A program made the position numbers and the translations under genes. A stretch of 64,000 nucleotides of DNA from Trypanosoma brucei gambiense DAL972 (Eukaryota; Euglenozoa; Kinetoplastea; Trypanosomatida; Trypanosomatidae): NCBI RefSeq assembly GCF_000210295.1, contig NC_026737.1, forward strand, positions 372,001 to 436,000, given 5' to 3'. The notes below the pieces were generated by a model. It was not told the DNA's origin, ran no database searches, and saw nothing but the letters and a program-made list of their open reading frames with translations. The first letter of the stretch is position 1. Every line of letters begins with the position of its first letter. This document shows, piece by piece, positions 32,272 to 42,325 of the stretch.

Positions 32272-34332
32272 TTAGCCAGTGCCAGCAGCGGCCGCACGAC
32301 GTTTCCGCAACCTCTTCATGATTCTGAGAATAATGCGAATTATGAGCGGGTTCTCATCATCTGCACCGGATTCTTCAACATCAAAGAGCCGCTTAGTCGA
32401 ACGGACCACGCCCCCTGCCACAATGGCAGAGAATATGAGACCCAGCGTTACGACGTTGAAAACCATAGCGGGATCCGGTACGGGTAAAGTCGACCCCGCC
32501 ACATTGCTGCACCGCAACCAAAAGTAACAGACACAAGGACCTTTTCTGTTGTTGTCGCGCCGCATACTCTCCATTAGTGACTCCAGTGATCCCTGGTGGT
32601 CGATGCGCTTGTTAGAGATTGAGGCGCAACGTGACATCCCACAGTTTTGGGCTCCAGACGCCTTGTCCCCTTCTCCTACCTTTCCACCCGCTGAACTCAC
32701 GTGCCGTCCAACACGAATGACGGGTTGTGGAAGAATGCGGTTGCTGTTGGCATCAGGGGGCATATCTTTGTTTGCGGACCATCCGAACCGGAAAGGAAAT
32801 TCACAGAGCAAAAATCCATTACTTTGCACCCCTGCTTCAAGTGGCCGCATGGCAGTTTCTGTCACCGTAGTGTGAACGAGGACAACCAATACGTTGGCGC
32901 TTTCATCGACAAAAGCATTTTCTACCCTTGACTCCAACCCCGCACCCGCCCGCATCTCGTGGAGAGACGGACGCATCAAATGCAAAGGGAAGAAAAGAAG
33001 GGCCTCTAACGTGTCCCCCGGTTGCAACATAAGCGACTGTTCGTGACGGCTTTTGGTGTTTGAGTTACCTGATGTGGGCACTTCAGGCGTTGGATTCACC
33101 ACCAACCTGTACGTGCCACGGTCATACCCGACGGCAGAAATGAAGTGCTGAGCAGTAGGTGTCACCTCCACATTGCCTAGTGCTTGATTGTCGTTACCAC
33201 TTCGGGCCCCTTGGAGTTTTTTCAGGGTTTGCAGAGCCGAACTGAGCTTAGCGTTCAACTGAGAACCCGTAATGAAGTCAACACTGGGAGCATACTCGGG
33301 AAAAGACTCTTTCCAGTGGGAAGAAAGTGCATCGAACTTTTTATTCTGTTCAACGAAAGCCATACGCATCACAAGCTTAATCTCGGTTTCCTCATTTGTG
33401 TGGTTACCCCTGGCCTCACCCCCTTCAGTGGCGGGTGATTGCTTCACCTCGAAACGGAAGTGGTGAAATACGGAGGAAAAGAAGTCTTCCATAGAAACGA
33501 GTCCCGCCCGGAATATACCCCGAGGGATGCGTTCTTCCACGTCTTTGCCTGAGCGACCACCATTCAGCAGGGCTGTTACATGCTGCGTGCAAAGTGTATC
33601 CTGCTGGGCATGGTGATACGAACACCAGCGAACGTCCCCAAACTTACCAGAGTATCCCGAAGAGGCGAAAACGGAATTACCCGCGGGAACCGAATGGAGC
33701 GCCCCAATCGGTCGAACAAAACGTGGTGTGTCGTCCCACCAGGTAAGCGGGGATGAAAGTAGTGACGAGACAAACTGTGCCAACCATTGATGGTGGTGAC
33801 GCAAATCCTCCTCACCTGCACTCGTCGCGTTACCATCATTATTCCCGTTTGAGCTTGTGCTGACCCACCCACACGCAGATAGAGTGGACTGGGAACAAAC
33901 AGAGTGATGTGAGAGGTCGTGAATCAGCTCTGCTGTGCTCTTGTCAACAGGGTGCTTTCGGTTATGTAAAGTAGACGTCCACTCAGGCCGCCACGAGCCA
34001 CCACAACCAGACCATTCAATCAAATCGAAGCGCCGTCGCCGTAAGACGTGTACCCAAAACGGGTCCAGCTCTTCATTGAAACTTAAGTGTTCTTCCCTAT
34101 CCTCAGCAGAACCCTTCGGAAGCCATAATGAAGTGGTCATGGTTAGGGAAACAAGTGTGGATTCCAGGCCATCGTCGTCAAGACCTGTTGTCAGCGGTTG
34201 CACATGCACCGTGTATCGCCTTTCTGTCCTCGGAACAGTGGGCTTCAGCGCTTGTGTGCGTGTTGTTACACACAAAAGGAACAACAGGGCTGCCACTACC
34301 ACCATGGCCCGGTGGCACGGCACTCGCTTCAT
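32272..34332 (-). CDS. GPI16: GPI transamidase subunit GPI16 (PIG-T)
   Basis: The 686-residue protein has an N-terminal signal peptide (hydrophobic core VVVAALLFLLCV, ending near TQA), a long luminal domain, and one C-terminal membrane segment at about 622-642 (FNVVTLGLIFSAIVAGGVV) followed by a short Arg-rich cytosolic tail. That is the type I layout of GPI16/PIG-T. Family-like features include the early DLIEWSGCGGSWRPEW segment, the N-terminal Cys region with DTLCTQHVTALL, and a late VIRVGRHV segment. GPI16 holds the catalytic GPI8 subunit by a disulfide and attaches GPI anchors to proteins in the ER, an abundant activity in trypanosomes that carry GPI-anchored surface coats. The open frame begins at GTG 34347; ATG 34332 (MKRVPCHRAM) was chosen and keeps the signal peptide. 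Confidence 0.8.
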   Translation of the reverse strand: MKRVPCHRAMVVVAALLFLLCVTTRTQALKPTVPRTERRYTVHVQPLTTGLDDDGLESTLVSLTMTTSLWLPKGSAEDREEHLSFNEELDPFWVHVLRRRRFDLIEWSGCGGSWRPEWTSTLHNRKHPVDKSTAELIHDLSHHSVCSQSTLSACGWVSTSSNGNNDGNATSAGEEDLRHHHQWLAQFVSSLLSSPLTWWDDTPRFVRPIGALHSVPAGNSVFASSGYSGKFGDVRWCSYHHAQQDTLCTQHVTALLNGGRSGKDVEERIPRGIFRAGLVSMEDFFSSVFHHFRFEVKQSPATEGGEARGNHTNEETEIKLVMRMAFVEQNKKFDALSSHWKESFPEYAPSVDFITGSQLNAKLSSALQTLKKLQGARSGNDNQALGNVEVTPTAQHFISAVGYDRGTYRLVVNPTPEVPTSGNSNTKSRHEQSLMLQPGDTLEALLFFPLHLMRPSLHEMRAGAGLESRVENAFVDESANVLVVLVHTTVTETAMRPLEAGVQSNGFLLCEFPFRFGWSANKDMPPDANSNRILPQPVIRVGRHVSSAGGKVGEGDKASGAQNCGMSRCASISNKRIDHQGSLESLMESMRRDNNRKGPCVCYFWLRCSNVAGSTLPVPDPAMVFNVVTLGLIFSAIVAGGVVRSTKRLFDVEESGADDENPLIIRIILRIMKRLRKRRAAAAGTG

Positions 34333-35436
34333 TCTCTCAATTACCACCGCCTGGTCCTTTTACCTAATGGTTTCGATTGTACCTTCTTTTATTACTTACA
34401 CCGTGCTTATATTATCCCCTTTCGGTTATGCTCACGTGTTGAAATCTTCAGTAGTTGGGACGATAACAGTAAAGGGAAGGGAAACGGGGATTTGAAAAAG
34501 AAAAATAGATGTCTTTTGTGTTCTCAACACAAAATTTGAAGCAAGAACGAAACCTCACGTCGCTGGCAGAAAGGTGAGGATACAGAAAACCATCTCTCCG
34601 CTTGATTGGAATTCCCGGGTAGTGACGGTTGGGATCCCCAACAAAAGCAGCACACGACTCTCTCATTCGCACTATCTCAACACCGTGCCTGCACCATGGA
34701 GCATTATGTCCAAATACTCCACCGTGGCACTAACGCGTCCCGCCACTCATATAAAAACAAATGCAGCTGTGATACGCAGCGGTGAGGAAAATGTCACATG
34801 GAGCCAACAATTTCACTGCCCTCCTCCATTCCCAATTCCACCGTCTTTTCCCCACATTAGCATATACCTCATACCATACATAACCCCTGAAGACCCCCCC
34901 TCCCCCCTCCAAAAAAATAATAATAACAATAACAATAATAATCCAGCAACCCTCCGCCTCAGAAAAGAGAAGCATACAAGGGAACGATCAAGCACTCGCA
35001 TAATCATCCAGAAAAATAATAACTAGCGCCGTACGCTCCCACCTGTGTCAATCACTTCGATCCTTTAGCCCTGCTCGGGGGACTTGCATAACCACTACTA
35101 CTGCCATTACCTTAGCACTAGTAACGAAAAGATATAGAAAGGCAAGAGAAAGAGGAGGGAGTACCAATAGGAGGGGCAAATCAAAGTTGATTGCGTTAAA
35201 TTACTTAGCCGCAAAAAGCACGGCCACTTTCACCTTCCAACAAGAAAATTTACTATTTCCTTAGAGTGCGACAGGGAGCATACCTCGTACACCCACCTTT
35301 TCTTTTTTTTTTCTTCCTCCTTCCTTCCTTCTCCCACACACATTCCGGGTCTTCGGATGAACCTTATCCGCAACGTTCGTCCACCAGGTCCCACTTAGTT
35401 TAACCGCATCCAATGTTGCTCGTGCTCCCGTGTCAC
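34333..35436. other. Intergenic region
   Basis: This 1.1 kb region between eIF3g and GPI16 contains an (AAT)n/(AAC)n tract at about 34917-34942 and mixed-composition sequence. A plus-strand frame (34574-35026) is present but runs against the direction of all genes and ends in the repeat, so I do not call it. Confidence 0.55.
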
Positions 35437-36255
35437 TCAGCTGCGCTGTTTCGCACCTTCGGGAAGAGCACGTACAATATGCATAACCGTGTTCTTAAAG
35501 CGTGCAACACCTTTTGTCCTGCTGAGGCACCGCTCAGCCTGCTCGGGTGTTTCGAATGTGATGAAGGCAAAGCCCCTGTAGTTGGATGTTTTACCATCAG
35601 TCGGCAAGAAGAGCTTATCGATGCGGTACTCATCCGTGTTGAAGATGTTATATAGCTCCTCTCGCGAAATATCATCCGAAATGTTCGTGATGCGCAAGCG
35701 GCGGTCGGTATCCTCCTTGTGCTGAACGGAAGTTTTGTCTCCTCTCGCTGCCGCCCACGTGCGTTCCTTCCCCTGGTCATCAGGTGCGGCGGCCTCCTTA
35801 GCAGCCCGCTCCTGCTCCTCTTTAACCTTCGCGTACCGCGCGAGATGGACATCCTTAACCTCCACAGTATAGCGCTCGACTTCATTCATGAGACGCATAA
35901 CCTCCTCCCGTGCCATGCGCTCGAATGGATCGACTTCACCTAACTCCAGCACAATTGGGGGATCCCGGGACACGAGATCCTTTTGGTCTGCAGGATTTGT
36001 AGCCCTCCCAAAACGCTTCCACTTGGCGCGGACATCCACTGGAGTGGCCTCACGATCCACACGATATTGGAGCACTCTCTTTACAATTTCGTACTGCTTA
36101 TTCTCAGCATCGGTGATGGTCTCAGTGACTACCTTAGCATTCTTCCACGCCGCCTCCTTATCTGCTAGTGCTTTTGCCTCTTGTGGCGTCAACTGGTTTC
36201 CCCCAAAGTCCTCACCGAGGGCAATGGGCTCCATATCATCGGCCCATGTTGCCAT
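35437..36255 (-). CDS. EIF3G: Translation initiation factor eIF3 subunit g
   Basis: The 272-residue protein begins MATWADDMEP, the SWAD-type start seen in eIF3g. It then has VVTETITDAENKQYEIVKRVLQYRV and KWKRFG, the conserved eIF3i-binding block of the family. The C-terminal RRM covers about 184-265, with RNP2 LRITNI (187-192) and RNP1 YRGFAFITF (226-234). eIF3g joins the eIF3 complex on the 40S subunit and helps scanning and reinitiation. Many eIF3g proteins carry a CCHC zinc knuckle between these regions. Here that segment (about 95-180) is charged and helical, without a Cys cluster. The open frame begins at TTG 36261, so the ATG at 36255 is used. Confidence 0.9.
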   Translation of the reverse strand: MATWADDMEPIALGEDFGGNQLTPQEAKALADKEAAWKNAKVVTETITDAENKQYEIVKRVLQYRVDREATPVDVRAKWKRFGRATNPADQKDLVSRDPPIVLELGEVDPFERMAREEVMRLMNEVERYTVEVKDVHLARYAKVKEEQERAAKEAAAPDDQGKERTWAAARGDKTSVQHKEDTDRRLRITNISDDISREELYNIFNTDEYRIDKLFLPTDGKTSNYRGFAFITFETPEQAERCLSRTKGVARFKNTVMHIVRALPEGAKQRS

Positions 36256-36845
36256 CTTCAAACTGTTTTTTTTTTGGTGGTTGAGCCCCTTACTTTATTT
36301 ACCTGGATTTTACTGGGATTCAAACGAAACAACACGCACAAGTCTCACTCTCCTGCAACTGCAAACACAAACGAAAGGTGGTTATTAGATACAAAAAAAA
36401 AGTGTGGGTGATATAAACAATGGGTAGTGAGGAAACGTCTCCTCGCATAGCAACAACGCGAATAGGTATCGCGGGTGCTGAAGTTCGTTGATAATTCGGT
36501 CTACTGAACAGGTTGCCCTAAGGATATTGCGATTGGGAATTTTTACTTCACAAGAAAGTAATTGGTAATGCCACACGCCATGCTGTGGGAATAGCAGGTT
36601 TGACAAAGGTATATGGCAGACAGAAGACGAGTTGCGTGTCAAAACCGGCCACACAGTGCTGTGGTGTTTTATATGTTGCCACGCCAACTCAATATCAACA
36701 CCGTTTTCGTCCCAAAACACACAAGGAAGAGAAAGGAAAACATACCTCCACCACGTAAGACTGCCATCAACCTCCCACACACACAAAAAAAAACTCCAAC
36801 CATTCCGTTCTCCACTTCCAAAGTTCACAACAAATAGAATTGCTT
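36256..36845. other. Intergenic region
   Basis: This 590-base region is between the WD40 gene and eIF3g. A minus-strand open frame of 160 codons (36385-36867) overlaps the WD40 stop and has no sign of coding. No gene is called. Confidence 0.55.
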
Positions 36846-38291
36846 TCAGGTCTTCACGGGTACCCAAGTTCTAACGGTGTTGTCGGCGCTGTAAGTTGCA
36901 ATAATAGGTTTGCTATCGGCATGATGCGTTGCAGCTCCAACTACACGATCACGGTGACCTTCCAGTCTCTCAACCAGAACAGCATTACCTCTCTCTGTAA
37001 CATCGTAAATGCATGCAGTATTATCCGCACCGCAGGTTACCATAAGATCACATTCTGTGAGGCGCCTCGACGGGGCTTCACCTTCTCTTTCTCCATCATC
37101 GAAGAAGGCGGGTACATTTTGTTCCTCCCTCACACCCTTCCAGAAAGCCGCCTTGGATGTGTAACCGCGGGTGGGCACGCCGCCGACTACATTGCGCAGC
37201 ATTAGTTCGTGTGGCAGTGACGGGTTGATACCAGGCTCGTAGTACAGGCGCACCATATTGTCCGCTGAAACCACCACTAACCGCTTCGAATCATCTCGGT
37301 TATGGTAAAAACTAATATGTGTGATCGGACTTTGGGATGGCTCATTCTCCACTGATGCTAGGCGGGGAATGTGCGCTACAGAGGTTTGGTCAACTACGGC
37401 CTGCGAACCACCGTTAGGGCCTTCACCTTCCATAGATGAAGACAGCATGGATCCGACCTTACGCAAATCCCATATGGCAATCTGACCATTGTTATGACCC
37501 GTCACAAGTTGCGTCTTGGAACCGTTAAATGCCAAGGCATTAACTCGCACGTCGTGCCGCCAGGAGATAGTTTTTTTCGTCCGTATGTCAACTATTGACG
37601 TGTAACGCTTTGAGTCGGTACAAACAAGGGTATAGGCCTTGTCCAAAGGTACTGCTGAGAGAACAAAACCTTTCGACTTGAGTTGATAGATTGGTGACGG
37701 GCTACCGCTCATGTGTCGCGGGTCCCACACCTTCACAGTGCTATCAAATGAGGCGGAGAGAAGATTGCCACTACCCTCAAACCATGCAACATCTGCGACG
37801 TTCTGCTCGTGTCCGTGAATGGCATGTACCTTCTCCCCAGTCCAAAAGTCGTGCAGGATCAGGCGGCAGTCCAGTCCACCCGTGGCCAGAAGTGGCATAT
37901 CTCCTGGAGCAAAGGCTACGCATTGAACAGGTTTTGTGTGCTCGCGCATCTCGCGGCGCAGCTGAAATCGGCGGTTGGGAACGCTCGGCACCGGGTTATT
38001 CTCATAATTAACATCGGCAGAGGTTAAAGTCTCCGCAGGCATGTCGATAACATCGCGGCTCGGAATAGCAGCACGCAGTTCGCGAATACTCACAGGAGTT
38101 TCCAAAGTAATGCCTTTTGATGCCAACTTACTTAAGGCAATATCAAGTATAGCGCTCAATCGGTACAGCTGTTTCTTAAGAAGCTGATTTTCGTGTCGCA
38201 CCTCCGCCAAGCACTTTTTTAGGAGTATATTTTCATGCCTAACAGTCGCCACAACTTGCGCAGGGGATGAAGCAGACGAGTTGTCCGCCAT
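36846..38291 (-). CDS. WD40-repeat protein with N-terminal coiled coil
   Basis: The product from ATG 38291 is 481 residues. Residues about 10-55 form a coiled coil (VRHENILLKKCLAEVRHENQLLKK, described by its heptads). WD40 repeats start near residue 115. Typical units include the blocks ending LATGGLDCRLILHDFW, LLSASFDSTVKVWDPR, LVTGHNNGQIAIWDLR, MVTCGADNTACIYDV and the final IIATYSADNTVRTWV, so six to seven blades are likely. Such proteins are scaffolds; no specific orthologue can be named. A longer open frame reaches 38633, but its first 114 codons translate a pyrimidine-rich leader into Phe/Leu/Pro/Ser. A TTTTACGTCAG splice-acceptor motif lies 11 bases before ATG 38291, so the shorter form is chosen. 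Confidence 0.85.
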   Translation of the reverse strand: MADNSSASSPAQVVATVRHENILLKKCLAEVRHENQLLKKQLYRLSAILDIALSKLASKGITLETPVSIRELRAAIPSRDVIDMPAETLTSADVNYENNPVPSVPNRRFQLRREMREHTKPVQCVAFAPGDMPLLATGGLDCRLILHDFWTGEKVHAIHGHEQNVADVAWFEGSGNLLSASFDSTVKVWDPRHMSGSPSPIYQLKSKGFVLSAVPLDKAYTLVCTDSKRYTSIVDIRTKKTISWRHDVRVNALAFNGSKTQLVTGHNNGQIAIWDLRKVGSMLSSSMEGEGPNGGSQAVVDQTSVAHIPRLASVENEPSQSPITHISFYHNRDDSKRLVVVSADNMVRLYYEPGINPSLPHELMLRNVVGGVPTRGYTSKAAFWKGVREEQNVPAFFDDGEREGEAPSRRLTECDLMVTCGADNTACIYDVTERGNAVLVERLEGHRDRVVGAATHHADSKPIIATYSADNTVRTWVPVKT

Positions 38292-38730
38292 TCTTCGTCT
38301 TTCTGACGTAAAAGCAAAGGGAATAACAGAATGCTCTCCACCCACAAGTGGATGCTGGAGACAGAAGTACAGCACGGCAAAGCCAACGCGAACGAGATAC
38401 CAAAGGAAAAAAAAAGACACAGATAATGTAACGTTACTAATCGACACGAAGGGACAGTGAAGGGAGAAAAGGGGTGAAAATAAGAGTGGACGGACAGTCA
38501 AAAGGGGTTGTGAAGGCAGAGGGAATGAAGGGGAAGGAAGCGCCAACAGCGACCGAGGACAAGCTACCAAACCCAGAGGGAAAAGGAAAGTTGGATACGC
38601 TGACAAACGAAAGACACGAACACATACGTACAAATATATACATATATATATTGTGTGTGTGTGTGTGGCAAAATGTCAACTAACGCTTAATAAACCTACG
38701 ATTTGTAGCACAAATCATCCGACGGAAACC
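38292..38730. other. Intergenic region with splice-acceptor motif
   Basis: This 439-base region is between NDOR1 and the WD40 gene. On the coding strand, an AG at 38304-38303 follows a T/C-rich tract (38330-38308) and lies 11 bases before the chosen WD40 ATG. A TA/CA run sits at about 38634-38668. Confidence 0.5.
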
Positions 38731-40563
38731 CTACACAGACCATGTATCCACCACATACCTTCCTTGTTTCCTCAGTTGCTTCATGTACTCCTGACTCTTC
38801 GCTTCATCTCCTTCACAACAGCACTGTGTGACGACATCTTCGAATGTGGTGGCAACATCTTTGGGCATTTGTTTCGAATTACCACACACGTAGATGATCG
38901 CTCCTGCATCCAGCAACTTCGCGACCCGTCTGGCGTGACGACCAATTTGATGTTGAACGTAGAACTTTTTCTCTCCATCCCTAGAAAATGCGGGAAGAAC
39001 TTGCAGCTGCTTCAGGTGGTCGCGCTTTAAGTCGGCCCACTCCTGCTGATACAGATAGTCCTTCGTCTCGTTCCGGCATCCGAAGAAAAGAAGGATGGGG
39101 ACCTCACCCCAAATGTCAGAGTGCCCAGCACATTCGCGAATTAAGGACCGTATAGGCGCCACACCAGTCCCAGTTCCAACACACAGCAGCGGGGCCGGTG
39201 TGGAGGGCGTAATCATCGTGCCATCCCAAAGGAAGCAAGTGAAGACATCGCTGGGCTTCGCTGAGGTAAGACGGGAGCTGCATAATCCCCTGCGAGTTCG
39301 TTTGTAAGGTGTTTGCCACTCCACAAGTGCGACAGTGAGGTGGAAAGTGTCGCAGTCAACATACGGTGAGGAGGAAATGGAAAAAAGGCGGGCACGCATG
39401 GGCGGCATGAAACTAAGCAACAATGGTAGCGGCGGTCGCACAGCTCGGAAGTCATCCAGAACTTCCGCAACATTCCTTTTTTCCCGCTGGCAGTACCACA
39501 TAAAATCATCCAAGTTATCCGATGACGAGAGTTCCCACAGTCTTTCCTTGAGTTCAGCATCCTCAGCGTAGTGGGCCATCATTCTGAAAAATGAACGACT
39601 CACCACCGCTTCCAGGTCCACGTAATGCTTCAAAAAGAACCGAAGCGTCATTGGTCGATTAAAAAACGGTTGCTCCTGTTGTTGGATAATACCCTGTGAG
39701 TTGTTGGGTTTTATACAAACCACCTTGTCCCCGTCCTCATTAACTTGGGTCAGTACCCTATCGATGATAGCATCCTCATTAGTACAGTACACTCCCAGTG
39801 CGTCTCCAACTTCAAAAGCAAGAGGAGTGTCGTATGGTAGCAAGCTTCCCTCAGCGGGCGTAGTTTCACGCGAGAAAGCAATATGATGCACCGCCTGTAA
39901 ATGATCTTCCGCTGTAAGCCGTTTGTTCTGAACTAACCTGCAGTTAAACACTGGTTCCCGTCTACGAACTGCCACATCCACGCCCCCTTGTGGCGCGGAC
40001 TCATCATTACAAGGAACCACCTCGTATTTGCATAGAAGAGGTGCGTCGGAAGGATTTTCCTCTTTGAGATGACTGTCATCTTCACTTACCAAACCTAGCG
40101 CGCGCCACAGTTCCAGCACCCATGGCAGGAAAACTTCATCATAGCCCTTCCTGTCACTCTCATCCCCAAGACCGCGATTTAAAAGCGGAGTGCCTCCGAG
40201 TTGCCGAAGCCTGTTGTGAAGCATTTTCGCCATGTAATTGAACTTTGGATAAATTGAGTCCCCGGTTCCAAATACAGCGAAGCGCAATCCGTCCATGGAT
40301 GGAGCTGTGGAATGCAGTAGCTGTGCCCACGAAATTCTAATAGAATCCGGAGCTTCGCCCTGATTGGCATTTGAACATATAATAACCAGCGGTGTGGCAT
40401 CACGCCACTTATCGAGCGGGAATTCGTCGGCAGGAAGACAAACACAGCGTTTGAACCCACGTTTTATGGCCAGAGAAGCAAACGTGAAGGCCAACTGCTC
40501 TGCAGAACCCGTTTGAGTGCCGTAGAGAATGGTTATAGTTCCAATCCCTTCATTTTCCTCCAT
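38731..40563 (-). CDS. TAH18: NADPH-dependent diflavin reductase (NDOR1/TAH18)
   Basis: The 610-residue protein has a full diflavin reductase layout. The flavodoxin domain (1-160) carries the FMN loop YGTQTGSAEQLA and FGTGDSIYPKFN. The FAD domain has RLFSISSSPY. The NADPH domain has CVGTGTGVAPIRSLIRE and IYVCGNSKQMPKDV. It ends RYVVDTWSV, close to the terminal W of the NDOR1 family. Length agrees with human NDOR1 (597) and yeast Tah18 (623), and is shorter than cytochrome P450 reductase. It lacks an N-terminal membrane anchor, which also points to the soluble NDOR1/TAH18 type. That enzyme passes electrons from NADPH to DRE2/CIAPIN1 at the start of cytosolic iron-sulfur cluster assembly. The start ATG at 40563 is unambiguous. 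Confidence 0.92.
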   Translation of the reverse strand: MEENEGIGTITILYGTQTGSAEQLAFTFASLAIKRGFKRCVCLPADEFPLDKWRDATPLVIICSNANQGEAPDSIRISWAQLLHSTAPSMDGLRFAVFGTGDSIYPKFNYMAKMLHNRLRQLGGTPLLNRGLGDESDRKGYDEVFLPWVLELWRALGLVSEDDSHLKEENPSDAPLLCKYEVVPCNDESAPQGGVDVAVRRREPVFNCRLVQNKRLTAEDHLQAVHHIAFSRETTPAEGSLLPYDTPLAFEVGDALGVYCTNEDAIIDRVLTQVNEDGDKVVCIKPNNSQGIIQQQEQPFFNRPMTLRFFLKHYVDLEAVVSRSFFRMMAHYAEDAELKERLWELSSSDNLDDFMWYCQREKRNVAEVLDDFRAVRPPLPLLLSFMPPMRARLFSISSSPYVDCDTFHLTVALVEWQTPYKRTRRGLCSSRLTSAKPSDVFTCFLWDGTMITPSTPAPLLCVGTGTGVAPIRSLIRECAGHSDIWGEVPILLFFGCRNETKDYLYQQEWADLKRDHLKQLQVLPAFSRDGEKKFYVQHQIGRHARRVAKLLDAGAIIYVCGNSKQMPKDVATTFEDVVTQCCCEGDEAKSQEYMKQLRKQGRYVVDTWSV

Positions 40564-40922
40564 GACCTACGGTTATTTCTTTGCCACCTCAAACTGCTGT
40601 CTGTCGGGAGCGGAACAGACGACGAAAAAAATAATAGTATGAACAGTGAACATCAAAGGGAAATTGCCAAAAAAAGACATCAGCAAAAGAAGTGACGATA
40701 CTCACAATGTTGACATAATCTAACGACTAAAATGCTCCCCTTCCCCCAACCATCCAGCAAAACACACACACACACACACACACACATACACAATATATAT
40801 ATATATATATATATTAAAAAAAATAAAATAGCGACCGACAAAAGTAAAAATAAACGATGTCATTTTTATCGGCAGGCCATTGAGTTATTATAACTTTCTC
40901 CGGAAACTTTCCCTCGGAGCAT
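40564..40922. other. Intergenic region
   Basis: This 359-base region contains a (CA)n run at about 40762-40786 and a TA run at about 40793-40813. Nothing else is evident. Confidence 0.6.
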
Positions 40923-41975
40923 TTAAGCCTCCTCCCCTGAGGCCGTAGCATTTGCGCAGTAAACGTAAAACACCTCTTCAGATTCACACGCACTGGAGGG
41001 ATCCCGAGACCTGATCTCTCCGACTTCCCTCCCGACAGCTTTACTCCCAGCGCCATTTCGCATGCTTTCCACATGAGGCAGTGAAATCACAGGCTTACCG
41101 CATTGATGGGGTATGCACGAATCCCCCTTTCCGCCTTTCGCTGTATCATGTTGCTCTCCACCGTGTTGGCCAGTGATGCAAACCGATTGGTTAAGAGACG
41201 AGTTCCGCCTTTCTTGCCTCATCGCTGCTGCAGAACTGCCGCCGTTATCCGGCTCCCTCACCAACGAACTGCTGCCAGCATTATCAGCAAGGTGAGGCGA
41301 ATCGGCTGACACCTTCTGCCCCCGAGCCCTCTCGTGGTGTTGCTGCGGCTTTTCCCCACTTTCATCATTATTATCACTATTATTTGCCTCCTCCTCTGGA
41401 GAGTCGCCTCCCATGCTGTCACACGCATTCTTTAATGCAACCGTGGAGGTAGCAGTATTACTCCGATTTTGTTCTTGCGGAATCTTGGGGCTGAGGGTTG
41501 CATCACCCTCCCTGAGAGTCTGTCTTCCTGTCTCAACCGTCTCTTGCGTAATCAGCCGTTGTCGAGCCTCTTGGGCCATCTTCAGCGCCTCCTTTCGTGC
41601 CTTCACGTGGTCCATATACCGACGGTAGGCTTGCAGCTTCAAAAGAGAGGAACCACCTGTTATACCAGCCTCTATGCAGGCGAGAAGAGCGTCACGCATT
41701 GGGACATCAACGGCAAATTTTTGGCTAACCAACTGGGGGTTACCCTGGAGGTACTCAAAGTGTTGTCGGAGGGACACTGGTGCCAAAACAACAGACGAGT
41801 CAACATTGCAAAGTTTACACGCATGAAGCGACCGCGGCGAGTTCAGTTGTGGAGGGCCAGTGTCGTTGCCTGCGGAATGCGGTGATGAATGGGTGGCGCT
41901 ACAACAGTTACGCTCCCATTCATCCTGGCAGCTCTCTAAATTTTCAAGGCTAATGAAGCCATCCATCACCACCAT
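40923..41975 (-). CDS. Hypothetical protein, partly disordered
   Basis: This 350-residue protein has no family I can name. An N-terminal part with CKLCNVDSSVV (one CxxC pair) and a helical block (about 70-150, QHFEYLQGNPQLVSQKF, then YRRYMDHVKARKEALKMAQEARQR) look ordered. The rest is Ser/Asn/Gly/Glu-rich and probably disordered, ending VYCANATASGEEA. A zinc-binding or protein-interaction role for the CxxC is conjecture. The open frame starts at TTG 42020, but its first 15 codons translate a pyrimidine tract. The AG at 41988-41987 lies 11 bases before ATG 41975, so that start is chosen. A second ATG lies three codons later. Confidence 0.7.
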   Translation of the reverse strand: MVVMDGFISLENLESCQDEWERNCCSATHSSPHSAGNDTGPPQLNSPRSLHACKLCNVDSSVVLAPVSLRQHFEYLQGNPQLVSQKFAVDVPMRDALLACIEAGITGGSSLLKLQAYRRYMDHVKARKEALKMAQEARQRLITQETVETGRQTLREGDATLSPKIPQEQNRSNTATSTVALKNACDSMGGDSPEEEANNSDNNDESGEKPQQHHERARGQKVSADSPHLADNAGSSSLVREPDNGGSSAAAMRQERRNSSLNQSVCITGQHGGEQHDTAKGGKGDSCIPHQCGKPVISLPHVESMRNGAGSKAVGREVGEIRSRDPSSACESEEVFYVYCANATASGEEA

Positions 41976-42025
41976 ATCGGGTGGCCCTTCAAAGAACAGA
42001 GGAAACGGGAGAGGAATCAAGTGGA
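41976..42025 (-). promoter_or_regulatory. Putative trans-splice acceptor
   Basis: On the coding strand a run rich in C and T (about 42025 to 41990) ends in TTTGAAG. The AG at 41988-41987 is the first after it and lies 11 bases before the ATG at 41975. Confidence 0.6.
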
Positions 42026-42325
42026 AGAAACAACAGCAACGCCACGTAAAGTGGAAGGTGGGTCGAAATATTAATCATTCAGTGGCAACGCGGGAGGTGC
42101 CATTTAAGTTAACGGAGTAGTGTAAAACAGAAGGAAAAGGATATAAAAAAAATAGAAAGGAGCACACTGGAGGCCTCCTCCCGTACCAACTCAAAAAGAG
42201 GCGATAAACAAACTTCAAACCGTCACGCACATCGGAATATGCAACTGCCGCGTCCACTCCCTCTCCGGCCCTATACCCAAACTTTACTACGGCGGTAACA
42301 CCCAATTTTTGGACTCAGCGCCGTT
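42026..42325. other. Intergenic region
   Basis: About 300 bases between the CNNM-type gene stop and the next gene's splice tract. No gene is seen. Confidence 0.55.

Noticed and set aside
34574..35026. Plus-strand frame of 150 codons
   Set aside because: Antisense to the array; its C-terminal part is Asn from an (AAT)/(AAC) repeat.
36385..36867. Minus-strand frame of 160 codons overlapping the WD40 gene end
   Set aside because: Overlaps the WD40 stop region in another frame and has no recognisable domain; likely 3' UTR sequence.
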